From Coprococcus comes ATCC 27758 (lineage in GTDB: Bacteria > Bacillota > Clostridia > Lachnospirales > Lachnospiraceae), in assembly GCF_025149785.1 (NCBI RefSeq), contig NZ_CP102277.1, positions 3,100,001 to 3,164,000 on the forward strand: a DNA stretch of 64,000 nucleotides. Reading direction: 5' to 3'. Under the pieces are notes generated by a model. That model did not search any database. It was not told where the DNA came from and saw only the letters and a list, made by a program, of their open reading frames with translations. A program made the position numbers and the translations under genes. Shown one piece after another: positions 27,431 to 36,462 of the stretch; position 1 is the first letter of the stretch; each line of letters starts with the position of its first letter.

Positions 27431-28207
27431 TTACTTTGCCATTGCTGGATCCAGTCCATATACTTCTCTCATAGAGAGGTCTTTAGCTGGGTCAACACTT
27501 TCAATATCGATTTTATAGGAATCATACGAAATACGATCCATGATAGCATCGGCAAGAGTACTTTCACCATCACAGATTTGCTGGTACCATTCACTTTCAC
27601 GGAACTGAGAACAAAAGATTGTTGAAGATTTTTTACGTCTTTTATGTATCAGTTCAAAAAGATTTCTGGCTTCAGCTTCGGTCAGTTTAAGAAGCAGCCA
27701 CTCATCAAGGATCAGTACTATTGGCTTGGTATATTTCTTCAGGACATTCGAGAAAGTTCCATTGTCCCTGGCAGCCTGTAAGTCCAATAATAGATCAGGA
27801 AGCCGTACATACCGTACTGAGTAATAGTGCTTGCATGCTTCCATGCCAAAGGCACAGGCCATATAAGTTTTACCACTTCCGGTTGCTCCAGTAATAAAGA
27901 TGTTCCGGTATTCTGTAATGTATTCACAGGTTGCCAGACGGTTGATTAGTGCTTTGTTCAGCTTTCGTCCAGAATGGTAATCGATCGCTGCGATGCTGGC
28001 ATCTGGCTGTTCAAACTCAGCCTGGCGGATCAGCCTTTTCAGACGATTGTTTTTACGGTTGCTATACTCGACATCAACAAGCATACCGAAGCGATCTTCG
28101 AATGGAACTTCCTTCATTGCAGGATCATCCATCTGGATGCGGAATGCATCTGCCATAGCAGTCAGACGCATTTCAATAAGTTTATCGATTGTACTTTGAT
28201 TTGTCAT
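27431..28207 (-). CDS. istB: IS21-family ATP-binding helper IstB
   Basis: A 258-residue AAA+ ATPase with Walker A ITGATGSGKTY and Walker B KPIVLILDEWLLLKL. IstB assists IstA in target capture and strand transfer. The ATG overlaps the istA stop by 4 bp, the standard coupling in IS21. It resembles DnaC-type loaders in fold, but context makes IstB certain. Confidence 0.95.
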   Translation of the reverse strand: MTNQSTIDKLIEMRLTAMADAFRIQMDDPAMKEVPFEDRFGMLVDVEYSNRKNNRLKRLIRQAEFEQPDASIAAIDYHSGRKLNKALINRLATCEYITEYRNIFITGATGSGKTYMACAFGMEACKHYYSVRYVRLPDLLLDLQAARDNGTFSNVLKKYTKPIVLILDEWLLLKLTEAEARNLFELIHKRRKKSSTIFCSQFRESEWYQQICDGESTLADAIMDRISYDSYKIDIESVDPAKDLSMREVYGLDPAMAK

Positions 28208-29748
28208 GATTGTTTACCTCCATAGTATTTGGCTCCTCTGGTTATGCCGTGTGGTTTTTCTACTTGAGATGATTCTGATTCGGTATCAGGTGCATCCTTT
28301 GTTGCAACCAATAGATTTTTGATACTTTTATAGCTGGGTTTACCGGAATAAGAGAGCGCCTTAGCGCAGACCTGTTCCAGCTTTTCTGGCGAATATTTTT
28401 CTGCCAGTTTCAGTAATCCCATGCAGCTTCTGTAGGATTGCTGTTCAATCCTGCCGGAGGTAAGTATTGCATCGACAACCTTACTTGTGTTAATTCCAAT
28501 CGAATCAGCCCACTTACGGAACCGGTCACCGTTCCATTCCAGATATTTCTGGTGTTCCTGCGGCATATGTTCTGTCACTGTAGAATACTGACTGCTTCTT
28601 CCATAGAGTCGTCTGTGAGAGGCAATACGATTGTGATTATAAAATATTTCAACCGTTGTATCTGTTATACGCACATCAACTTTATTTTTGATATACTGAT
28701 AAGGCACGGAGTAGAACATTCTGTCTACTGCGATGTGATAGTTAAACTGGACGGTGGCTTGTTTCCACTCAGCCAGTTCAAAAGGTGTAGCAGGCAACGG
28801 AGCCAGTAATGGCATTTCTTCCCCAAGAAATAAACTGAGTCTGCTACATTCCTTTTTCTGGAATTTACGGGCGTTGTAGGCATCCAGTTTTTCACGGATT
28901 GAAGCATTCAATTCTGCAAGAGAGAAAAACTGTTCATTGCGAAGGGCTGCTGTTATCCATGTGGATATCTTTCCTACCGATCCCTCTACATTCGGTTTAT
29001 CTTTGGGTTTCCGGACTCTGGCCGGAAGGATGGCAAGATTGTAATGTTCTGCCATCTCATGATAAGTTGTGTTTAAGGCAGTGTTGTACCAGTCACTCTT
29101 TTTATGATTCACTGCGGTTGTGCAGTTATCAGAAACGAGCATAGGTGTGACACCGCCAAAGAAATCAAACATCTGGATATGAGCTTTGATCCAGTTGTCA
29201 GTTTTCTCATTCATATATGCTTTTACAAAAGCATACTGACTGTAAGTTAATACACCTACAAATATCCATGCATCTGTTATTTCTCCGGTGTCCGGATCAA
29301 TGATGTGAGCAGGGTCACCTGCCCAGTCAACTTCAATCTGTTCACCTGGTTTTCTAGGGATATGCATGGTAGCCCTGCGTTTTTCTTCATCCTTCTGGAT
29401 GTAGTAGCAGAACTGAGAATACATTAGAGGCTCTTCGCTGTTCATGCGGCACTCCTCACAGTATTCTACCCAGAGAAGCTTTTTGTTTACGCCGTTCCGC
29501 AGAAGTTCTTTGCGGATGTAGTTAAAGTTTGGCATACGTTTATTCGTTGCCGACTTATCTTTAGGAAACATCAGCTCCTCTAGTGCACTGTCGGTCATGT
29601 CAAAATCCAGCGGCCATGAAAGATTGATTTCCGCTGCTTTTTTCAAAACCTTGGCGACTGTGTTTCTGGATACACCGCAACTCTGTGCGATGTTCCTCTC
29701 ACTGAATCCTAAGCTTTTCAAGCGTAGGATTTCACGATACTTGGTCAT
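28204..29748 (-). CDS. istA: IS21-family transposase IstA
   Basis: The 514-residue transposase has an N-terminal helix-turn-helix (GFSERNIAQSCGVSRNTVAKVL), an integrase-type catalytic core with the acidic residues in QIEVDWAGD, PMLVSDNCTT and KPNVEGSVG, and a C-terminal beta domain (DRMFYSVPYQYI). A GGAGGT site lies upstream of the ATG. The frame is intact, so the element may still be active. Confidence 0.95.
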   Translation of the reverse strand: MTKYREILRLKSLGFSERNIAQSCGVSRNTVAKVLKKAAEINLSWPLDFDMTDSALEELMFPKDKSATNKRMPNFNYIRKELLRNGVNKKLLWVEYCEECRMNSEEPLMYSQFCYYIQKDEEKRRATMHIPRKPGEQIEVDWAGDPAHIIDPDTGEITDAWIFVGVLTYSQYAFVKAYMNEKTDNWIKAHIQMFDFFGGVTPMLVSDNCTTAVNHKKSDWYNTALNTTYHEMAEHYNLAILPARVRKPKDKPNVEGSVGKISTWITAALRNEQFFSLAELNASIREKLDAYNARKFQKKECSRLSLFLGEEMPLLAPLPATPFELAEWKQATVQFNYHIAVDRMFYSVPYQYIKNKVDVRITDTTVEIFYNHNRIASHRRLYGRSSQYSTVTEHMPQEHQKYLEWNGDRFRKWADSIGINTSKVVDAILTSGRIEQQSYRSCMGLLKLAEKYSPEKLEQVCAKALSYSGKPSYKSIKNLLVATKDAPDTESESSQVEKPHGITRGAKYYGGKQS

Positions 29749-29904
29749 AACTTACGACCTCCTTTATCTGTATTCACACCAAGGGTGTGTCTTTACAGTA
29801 TAAAGGAAATATATGTAATAGAGCCCAATAAGGTGGCTCTGAATTACCGGAATATATGGCTCTCAAAGTCCGGACAGGTGGCTCAGAGAGCCCCGGAATA
29901 ATCA

Positions 29905-30027
29905 TCCGGTAAACCAGTCAATTCCCATAAACAGGATTAATGTTTCAAGCGCTGTATCCCAGCCACCAAATAAATTTACCACCAGACTGATCAGCGCACT
30001 TCCTGCTATAAATATCTTCTGTTTCAT
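29905..30027 (-). pseudogene. TcdE-type holin, 5' piece cut off by IS21
   Basis: The first 41 codons (MKQKIFIAGSALISLVVNLF through GIDWFTG) are intact with the same AAGGAG leader as the other holins, then stop at the IS21 target duplication. The remainder is at 27019-27341. Confidence 0.88.
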
Positions 30028-30047
30028 TTGATCTTCTCCTTCAACAC

Positions 30048-30119
30048 AAAAGCAGTTGGCTCTGATCTTTTGAAATGTAAAATATAACTTTTACACTCAT
30101 CCAAGGAGCCAACTGCTTT
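30048..30119 (-). other. Conserved immunity-holin hairpin, copy a
   Basis: AAAGCAGTTGGCTC and GAGCCAACTGCTTT form a 14-bp stem closing a ~43-nt loop that contains a smaller GTAAAA/TTTTAC hairpin. It lies between the immunity stop codon and the holin start. Confidence 0.65.
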
Positions 30120-30139
30120 CTAACTCTGTTTTTAATTTT

Positions 30140-31315
30140 TTACTCTTCTTTCGGCAGTCCTTCTACCTCCACTCCCCATTCTTTCATTTTTTCCAGAAAC
30201 AGCTCTTTACTAATCTCATGCAGAGCATCTTTCTCTCCATACATTTTTCCAAACACCTCAAAGTTTGCTACAAAGCTACTGTATGGATGCAAAGACGCAT
30301 AGCTGAAAGTTTCACTTGCAAAACTGCTATTCCCAGATTTTTTCTTGATGAATAAAACACCCTCTCCACAATGGCTTTCCTCCGATGCAACCAGTTTTAC
30401 CCGCAAATTTTTCCATTGGTAATATTTTGATAGGAAAAGGAATTTTCTGGTACAACCTTTTTCATCCATCTTTAAACGATAACTTTTTCTGCTTGTTATT
30501 ACTATGTAAACTGGAACAAGAGCAATAAAAAATGGAATAAAAATAGCAATCAATACGGGATTTTTCCAGATAAAAATCGGATATACAATAAATATCAGTA
30601 ATAAAAGCCAAACAGCTGCCGCAAGTAAGATCCAGGCGGTTCCATTTCTTCTGGACTGTAATCTTCCCTTTTTGTCTTGAAAAATATCAAAATTTTTCGG
30701 GCGCTCTGTTTCAAAATCAACTCCCCATTCTTTTAATTTGGAAAGCAGCTCTTCCTTCTCAGCAGCCATCATTTCCCCATTTATATAAACAGAGTATCTT
30801 GGTACTGCTAAAATTGGTCTATGCATTTTGAAATTAATATTAAAACTACCAAAAGGATATCTTATTGGGAAAAATTCACAATTACTATTTTGTTTCGGTT
30901 GATGTTCGTATATCGCAAAAAATAATCCCTCATCATAACAATACTCTCCTAAATTTTTTCGTAATTGCCTGATTTTAAACTCTTTCCACTCATACCTTTT
31001 TTCATAAAAACACATTTTAGCCAAAACACCCATTTTATCTAATATTAGCTCTCGTCCTATATCCCTCCACATTCGATAAATATTTAATATCAAAAATATA
31101 TTTACTATTATAAATCCCACTATTATACATTTTTCCAAAACATTGGCTATTTCAGGTACGACTGCCTTTCTCTTTCGTAAATCATAGTTGAAAGCTATCA
31201 CAACTACAATCTCCATTAACATAAAAGGGATTATTCCACTAACTCGAGCCTTAAAATACTGTATCCATTCTTTATCCGATTTTATAACTAATATTTCTTT
31301 TTTCTCTTCTTCCAT
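30140..31315 (-). CDS. Putative membrane immunity protein 3 of the Rhs array
   Basis: The 391-residue product (from MEEEKKEILVIKSDKEW) has the two-half plan of the family, with membrane pairs at about residues 20-80 and 215-270. It follows the longest orphan Rhs cassette (31377-33200) and precedes the interrupted holin. The start at 31315 has the AGGTGATCAAAATG leader; a longer frame to 31354 would run through the conserved hairpin. Its first half (LDKMGVLAKMCFYEKRYEWK) is closest to that of copy 4, and the toxin tails C and D are likewise the closest pair, consistent with matched toxin and immunity. Confidence 0.78.
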   Translation of the reverse strand: MEEEKKEILVIKSDKEWIQYFKARVSGIIPFMLMEIVVVIAFNYDLRKRKAVVPEIANVLEKCIIVGFIIVNIFLILNIYRMWRDIGRELILDKMGVLAKMCFYEKRYEWKEFKIRQLRKNLGEYCYDEGLFFAIYEHQPKQNSNCEFFPIRYPFGSFNINFKMHRPILAVPRYSVYINGEMMAAEKEELLSKLKEWGVDFETERPKNFDIFQDKKGRLQSRRNGTAWILLAAAVWLLLLIFIVYPIFIWKNPVLIAIFIPFFIALVPVYIVITSRKSYRLKMDEKGCTRKFLFLSKYYQWKNLRVKLVASEESHCGEGVLFIKKKSGNSSFASETFSYASLHPYSSFVANFEVFGKMYGEKDALHEISKELFLEKMKEWGVEVEGLPKEE

Positions 31316-31330
31316 TTTGATCACCTTTTG

Positions 31331-31362
31331 TAGGAAGAGTAAATATCCATTCACTCTTCCTA
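31331..31362 (-). other. Conserved toxin-immunity hairpin, copy 3
   Basis: TAGGAAGAGT pairs perfectly with ACTCTTCCTA over 10 bp. The loop-side pair is T-A here where copies 1, 4 and 5 have C-G, a compensated change. Confidence 0.6.
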
Positions 31363-31376
31363 TCCATATATTACTC

Positions 31377-33200
31377 TTATCCCTCTCTCAATTGATTCAT
31401 TTTAAACATAAAATATTTTCGCGCTCTCTCCTTTTGTTTTGCTGTTTTTTTATAATTTTTAACCACAGGATTTGACTTTCTTTTATTTTGTGAGATATTT
31501 TTTTTACTACTTGAACTACTTGACTTTCTGTACGGAAATGATGCTACTACTCCCGCTGTGACTAATCCATTTCCGATTCCAAAAATGGTACCAGAAATAT
31601 TTTTAACAACATCTGAAACAGGTATTTTCCATCCTGCAATCGCGTTAACGCTAACCGCCGTGCATAATGCGGTCATTCCACCCTTCCACAACGCTTCTTT
31701 TATATCACTTCCACCAGCAAGACTACCAATAGTCGTTCCAACTCCAGATATAAACGCACTAACCAAAGTAATATATAAACTACTCTTTGTCATTCCACTT
31801 ACAAGTCCTGCAAAAGCCGCAACTGCTAAATCCCAAACTCCACACTCCTGACCGGTTACTTTTGCTGCAAAATAAGTTGTTGCCACATTGGTTACTGCAC
31901 CAAATATTCCTGACACAATATCAAACATTCCCGTATCATCCCGATACATCACTGGATTATCATCACAGTAAGCATACAGATTCTTCTCCGTCAGCTGCTC
32001 TGGATCCTTCGTCAGTACACTCGCATCATCTGCATTCAGGAATCTTCTCACCTTCGGGTCGTAGTATCTTGTCTGCAGATAATACAGTCCCGTCTCCTGA
32101 TCGTAATAGTAGCCTCTGTATCGCAGCGGATTGATCTGGGAAAGACCGAATCCTGATGCATCTGATGACACCAGAACTTCTCCCCATGCATCATATCTAT
32201 ATACTACAACCTGACTTCCTTCACTGTCAACAATCCCTATGATGTCTCCCTGAAGACTGGTCTGGTAGAAGTACATTTTTCCCTGATACTCAAAGGCAAA
32301 CGGTGTCCCTTTCTCATCATACAGGAAGTCCATTCTCTCTCCGCCTTCTTCTTTCTGGGCTATGATCTTATCCCCATCCAGATAGAATCGGATTACCTTG
32401 TCTCCGACGGTTTTTTGGATTCTTCTTCCGTCATTGTCATAGACATACTGGCTGAGCGTTCCGCTCTTCTTCAGCGTCTTTAACTGCCGTCCCTTTTCCC
32501 AGGTCAGGTTCATTCCCATATAGGAAAGCGGATTTCCCATTGCATCATAGGTTATAGCCTTTCCATTGAAAGAGGTCAGCTGGTCTTTCCAGCCTGAGCT
32601 GTAGGTATAGGTATCCGTGCCTCTCAGCTCTTCCACTCCATTTACAAGATAATATTTCTTGTTTTCCAGAAGATTTCCTCCCAGATCATATGCATACGTA
32701 AAAGTCCTGCCTCTGACTGCATCTTCTTCCCGGATCACCTGATTCATTCCGGTGTAAGTATAGAGCATATGATCCGTTACTTTTCCTGTATCCAGTTCCT
32801 TCGTACAGATTTCCAGAATGTTACCACGTCCGTCATATGTGTAAGCAGTCTCTTTTCCATTTTCCGTGATCGTTCCTACCAGTGCTGTTGTGGTTCCTTC
32901 TTTTGCTCCCGGCACATAAGTATATGTGATCTCCTTCTTTTTGCCGGACGGATAGATCTGTGTTTTCTTCTCACAGCGTCCCAGCAGGTCATATGCATAC
33001 TCGATACAGGTCTTTCCGTCTACCTGTACGCCATATTCAAGTCCCGGTTTCTGCTGTTTTGACACTTCACCGTAGAGATACTTCGTCTGATGTCCGGTTC
33101 CGTCCACACGGTACTGCTTCTGTGCCACCCGGTTCTTTTCATCATAGACGACTTTCACCTTCAATCCATCAGTGGATCTGCTCTCCAGAAGTCTTCCGAT
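31377..33200 (-). pseudogene. Silent Rhs core plus C-terminal cassette (toxin tail C)
   Basis: The open frame starts in mid-core at IGRLLESRSTDGLKV (33200) and continues for ~607 codons with the YD-repeat core and the DPKVRRFLNADD end. The toxin domain follows: DIVSGIFGAVTNVATTYFAA, GTIFGIGNGLVTAGVVAS, a lysine-rich tail and KYFMFKMNQLREG. It aligns with residues ~1915-2507 of the full-length Rhs. No start codon with a ribosome binding site is present; the sequence is joined to the end of a holin gene. It is a long homology donor for recombination with the complete Rhs gene. Confidence 0.82.
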
Positions 33201-33214
33201 CCTCCAGTCCGTTT

Positions 33215-33655
33215 TTATTTCTGCAAATTACTTCCTTCAGGATCTTTCCCTTTTTCTTCCAACACTTCTATCGCCTTGCAGATCACCTCCGGTATCGGTA
33301 CTCCCATCAGTCCTGCATTCTCCACAATTGACACTGCTTCATTTGCTATAAATGCAATACACACCGTATCCCTCAGATAACTTGTCCCCATCAGTAGATC
33401 CAGTCTTACCGCAATTAATACGAATAACAACACCATCCCTTTTCTGCATAATCCTTTCCACCCTGCTCTGCTTTCCAATGTCCCGCTTTTTGATTTCGGG
33501 CTCTTTTTAAATACAACCGGCAATAAAATCCCTCCGGTAAACCAGTCAATTCCCATAAACAGGATTAATGTTTCAAGTGCTGTATCCCAGCCACCGAACA
33601 AATTCACTATCAGACTGATCAGCGCACTTCCTGCTATAAATATCTTCTGTTTCAT
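33215..33655 (-). CDS. TcdE-type (phage holin 4) holin, copy 2
   Basis: The 146-residue protein matches the toxin-secretion/phage-lysis holin family that includes C. difficile TcdE. It has an N-terminal membrane helix, GIDWFTGGILLP, the GWKGLCRKGMVLLFVLIAVR helix, and the family end NEAVSIVENAGLMGVPIP followed by a charged tail. Such holins form membrane lesions that release endolysins or large leaderless toxins. AAGGAGAAGATCAAATG gives a clear start. It ends GKDPEGSNLQK, a tail that is out-of-frame Rhs core sequence. Location inside each toxin cassette suggests a role in Rhs release. Confidence 0.88.
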   Translation of the reverse strand: MKQKIFIAGSALISLIVNLFGGWDTALETLILFMGIDWFTGGILLPVVFKKSPKSKSGTLESRAGWKGLCRKGMVLLFVLIAVRLDLLMGTSYLRDTVCIAFIANEAVSIVENAGLMGVPIPEVICKAIEVLEEKGKDPEGSNLQK

Positions 33656-33675
33656 TTGATCTTCTCCTTCAACAC

Positions 33676-33748
33676 AAAAGCAGTTGGCTCTAATCTTTTG
33701 AAATGTAAAACATAACGTTTACACTCATCCAAGGAGCCAACTGCTTTT
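33676..33748 (-). other. Conserved immunity-holin hairpin, copy b
   Basis: A 15-bp stem AAAAGCAGTTGGCTC / GAGCCAACTGCTTTT closes a ~43-nt loop, in the same place as copies a and c. Confidence 0.65.
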
Positions 33749-33767
33749 CAACTCTGTCTTTAGTTTT

Positions 33768-34964
33768 TTACTCTTCTTTCGGCAGTCCTTCTACCTCTAC
33801 TCCCCATTCTTTCATTTTTTCTAGAAACAGCTCTTTACTAATCTCATGCAGAGCATCTTTCTCTCCATACATCTTTCCAGGCACCTCAAAGTTTGCTACA
33901 AAACTGCTATACGGATGCAAAGATGCATAGCTGAAAGTTTCACTTGTAGAACTGCTATTCCCAGATTTTCCAGATTTTTTCTTGATGAATAAAACACCTT
34001 CTCCGCAATGGCTTTCCTCCGATGCAACTAGCTTTACTCTAAGATTTTTCCATGAATAGTGTTTTGACAAGAAAAGAAACCTTTGAGCACAACCTTTTTC
34101 ATCCATTATCAAACTATATCCTTTTAGTTGTTTAAGATACACATATATTGTTGTAATAATAAATAATATTGGACTTACAGCCAAGGATAAGGCCATATTT
34201 TTCCCCAGAAAATATAATTTTATTAAAACTACAATTAACACTACCTCAATTCCCACCATAATGAGTTTCCATTGTCCTTCTACTTCTTTTGTTTTTATTG
34301 CTTTTTTTCCAAATAAATAATTGTTATTATCAATACTCCTTTCCGTTTCCAGTTTCACATTCCACTCTTTCATTTTCTTCAAAAATATTTCTTTATCTAC
34401 TGCAGTTATTTCACCATGAATTGTTTTTACAAATGGAGATGGTTTTTCTACAGAATCATAAAAAAATGGTCTTCCCAAAGTCATACGGTTATGTTTTCCT
34501 TCAAAATTAACAACAAAACTACTTAGTGGATGTTTCAGCAAATATTCCGTACACTTATGGCTGGCTAATGTTTTTTTACTTTTACTTGCAGAAAATAAAA
34601 CTCCTTCATATTCCCAAACACCAATCTTTGATCTTAATTGCCTAACTCCGATCTTTGACCACGGGTACGTTTTCTTATACAACGATAGAAATTCTATCGT
34701 ACATCCATTTTTATCAATAAAAACTGTCCGCCCCTCATTCCATACCATCCATAACCATAAAGGCATAATTAAACACAAAAGCACACAAAGCAATACTAGG
34801 TCTTTTAAAAAATTCCTTCTATCTAATATTGTTACCCCTACCAACAATACCAAATAGGCACTTAATATACCTAAAGTTTCTATTTTTCTATATTTAATCC
34901 ATGTTGAACTTGATTTTACTATTAATCTGTTTTTATTATCTATTACTTTTTCTTGCATTCTCAT
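33768..34964 (-). CDS. Putative membrane immunity protein 2 of the Rhs array
   Basis: The 398-residue product is the most divergent of the six in its N-terminal ~280 residues (IDKNGCTIEFLSLYKKTYPW, ILDRRNFLKDLVLLCVLLCL). From KGCAQRFLFLSKHYSWKN on it is nearly identical to the others, apart from a small KSG insertion. Its partner toxin tail B (35010-35891) is likewise the most divergent toxin. Two membrane-helix pairs are visible around residues 30-75 and 220-275. The start codon has only a weak ribosome binding site. Confidence 0.75.
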   Translation of the reverse strand: MRMQEKVIDNKNRLIVKSSSTWIKYRKIETLGILSAYLVLLVGVTILDRRNFLKDLVLLCVLLCLIMPLWLWMVWNEGRTVFIDKNGCTIEFLSLYKKTYPWSKIGVRQLRSKIGVWEYEGVLFSASKSKKTLASHKCTEYLLKHPLSSFVVNFEGKHNRMTLGRPFFYDSVEKPSPFVKTIHGEITAVDKEIFLKKMKEWNVKLETERSIDNNNYLFGKKAIKTKEVEGQWKLIMVGIEVVLIVVLIKLYFLGKNMALSLAVSPILFIITTIYVYLKQLKGYSLIMDEKGCAQRFLFLSKHYSWKNLRVKLVASEESHCGEGVLFIKKKSGKSGNSSSTSETFSYASLHPYSSFVANFEVPGKMYGEKDALHEISKELFLEKMKEWGVEVEGLPKEE

Positions 34965-34972
34965 TATTTTTC

Positions 34973-35002
34973 TAGAAAGAGCGCTCTTCTACGCTCTTTC
35001 TA
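34973..35002 (-). other. Conserved toxin-immunity hairpin, copy 4
   Basis: TAGAAAGAGCG pairs with CGCTCTTTCTA over 11 bp. The GA/TC pairs of copies 1-3 are replaced by AA/TT here, preserving pairing. Confidence 0.62.
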
Positions 35003-35009
35003 TTTTTTG

Positions 35010-35891
35010 TTAATATCTCAATTGGTTCATTTTAAATACAAAATATTTCCAACTTTTGCTTTTGTTATTGGATAAATATTTTTTTGCACTTGTTTTCTTA
35101 TATTTTTTTTGATTATTATTAGTCTTTTGATATTTTTTACCATTAGTCCTTTTAGATGAATACACTGCAATTCCAGTAGCCGCCATTATATTACTACCTG
35201 CACCGAAAACTGTAGTTGCTAATGAAGGCATCTCCTTAGTAATAGGTATTCTTATAGCCATATATGTATTAATACTCATATACATACACGCTCCTGCTAT
35301 TGCACCTTTACTGATTGCTGTTTTTAATCCATCTCCCGCCATACAACTCAAAACAGTAGTTCCCATACCTGTAAAAAATGCACTTGCAACCATCGCAGTA
35401 AAACTTCTTGGAATAATAACACTCACTGCTCCTGCTATTGCTGCAACCCCACAATCTCCTATTCCAAACTTCTGTCCTGTTGCTTTTGCAGCAATATACG
35501 ATGTTGCTATGTTTATTATCGCTCCAACTGCAATTTCTATCGCCGTCGCTGTAATCACAAACATCCCAGCATCATCCCGATACATCACTGGATTATCATC
35601 ACAGTAAGCATACAGATTCTTCTCCGTCAGCTGCTCTGGATCCTTCGTCAGTACACTCGCATCATCTGCACTCAGGAATCTTCTCACCTTCGGGTCGTAG
35701 TATCTTGTCTGCAGATAATACAGTCCCGTCTCCTGGTCGTAATAGTAGACTCTGTACCGCAGCGGATTAATCTGTGCAAGACCGAATCCGGATGCATCTG
35801 ATGACACCAGAACTTCTCCCCATGCATCATATCTATATACTACAACCTGACTTCCTTTACTGTCAACAATCCCGATGATGTCTCCCTGAAG
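35010..35891 (-). pseudogene. Silent Rhs C-terminal cassette (toxin tail B)
   Basis: As in cassette D, Rhs core resumes at LQGDIIGIVDSKGSQ and passes NPLRYRVYYYDQETG and DPKVRRFLSADD before a distinct toxin domain. The toxin shares the family plan but is diverged: VITATAIEIAVGAIINIATS, GTTVLSCMAGDGLKTAI, VFGAGSNIMAATGIAVYSSK, then a lysine/asparagine-rich tail ending KYFVFKMNQLRY. It is in frame with the preceding holin across a TAA stop and has no ribosome binding site of its own. Confidence 0.8.
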
Positions 35892-35909
35892 GAGTCTTCC
35901 AGTCCGTTT

Positions 35910-36350
35910 TTATTTCTGCAAATTACTTCCTTCAGGATCTTTTCCTTTTTCTCCCAACACTTCTATCGTCTTGCAGATCACCTCCGGTATCGGTACTCCC
36001 ATCAGGCCTGCATTCTCCACAATTGACACTGCTTCATTTGCTATAAATGCAATACACACCGTATCCCTCAGATAACTTGTCCCCATCAGCAGATCCAGTC
36101 TTACTACAATCAATACAAATAACAACACCATCCCTTTTCTGCATAATCCTTTCCACCCTGCTCTGCTTTCCAATGTCCCGCTTTTTGATTTCGGACTCTT
36201 TTTAAATACAACCGGCAGTAAAACACCTCCGGTAAACCAGTCAATTCCCATAAACAGGATTAATGTTTCAAGCGCTGTATCCCAGCCACCAAATAAATTT
36301 ACCACCAGACTGATCAGCGCACTTCCTGCTATAAATATCTTCTGTTTCAT
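35910..36350 (-). CDS. TcdE-type (phage holin 4) holin, copy 1
   Basis: Intact 146-residue holin, nearly identical to copy 2, and the one directly downstream of the complete Rhs gene and its immunity gene. Membrane helices are seen at about residues 5-25, 28-50 and 72-92, with the VGIPIPEVICK-type C-terminal region (GLMGVPIPEVICKTIEVLGE). This copy is the best candidate to serve the full-length toxin. It starts behind the immunity-holin hairpin with an AAGGAG site. Confidence 0.88.
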   Translation of the reverse strand: MKQKIFIAGSALISLVVNLFGGWDTALETLILFMGIDWFTGGVLLPVVFKKSPKSKSGTLESRAGWKGLCRKGMVLLFVLIVVRLDLLMGTSYLRDTVCIAFIANEAVSIVENAGLMGVPIPEVICKTIEVLGEKGKDPEGSNLQK

Positions 36351-36370
36351 TTGATCTTCTCCTTCAACAC

Positions 36371-36442
36371 AAAAGCAGTTGGCTCTGATCTTTTGAAATG
36401 TAAAATATAACTTTTACACTCATCCAAGGAGCCAACTGCTTT
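36371..36442 (-). other. Conserved immunity-holin hairpin, copy c
   Basis: The 14-bp stem AAAGCAGTTGGCTC / GAGCCAACTGCTTT is identical to copy a. A short T-run follows the arm on the minus strand (GCTTTTGTGTTG), so partial termination before the holin is possible. Confidence 0.65.
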
Positions 36443-36462
36443 CTAACTCTGTTTTTAATTTT

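Larger units (their letters stand above)
27342..29904 (-). mobile_element. IS21-family insertion sequence
   Basis: The 2563-bp element begins TGAATATTACGG and ends, read inward, TGATTATTCCGG, giving 5'-TG...CA-3' termini and imperfect inverted repeats. A 5-bp target duplication TCCGG flanks it (27337-27341 and 29905-29909). Multiple internal end repeats around GTCCGGACAGGTGGCT are visible near both ends, as in IS21 elements. It carries istA and istB overlapping by 4 bp. It inserted into a holin gene of the toxin array at codon ~41. Confidence 0.93.

Noticed and set aside
31377-33164. The 595-codon Rhs frame as an expressed gene starting at 33164
   Set aside because: The apparent start is an internal TTG with no ribosome binding site; homology to the Rhs core continues in frame upstream to 33200, so it is a truncated cassette.
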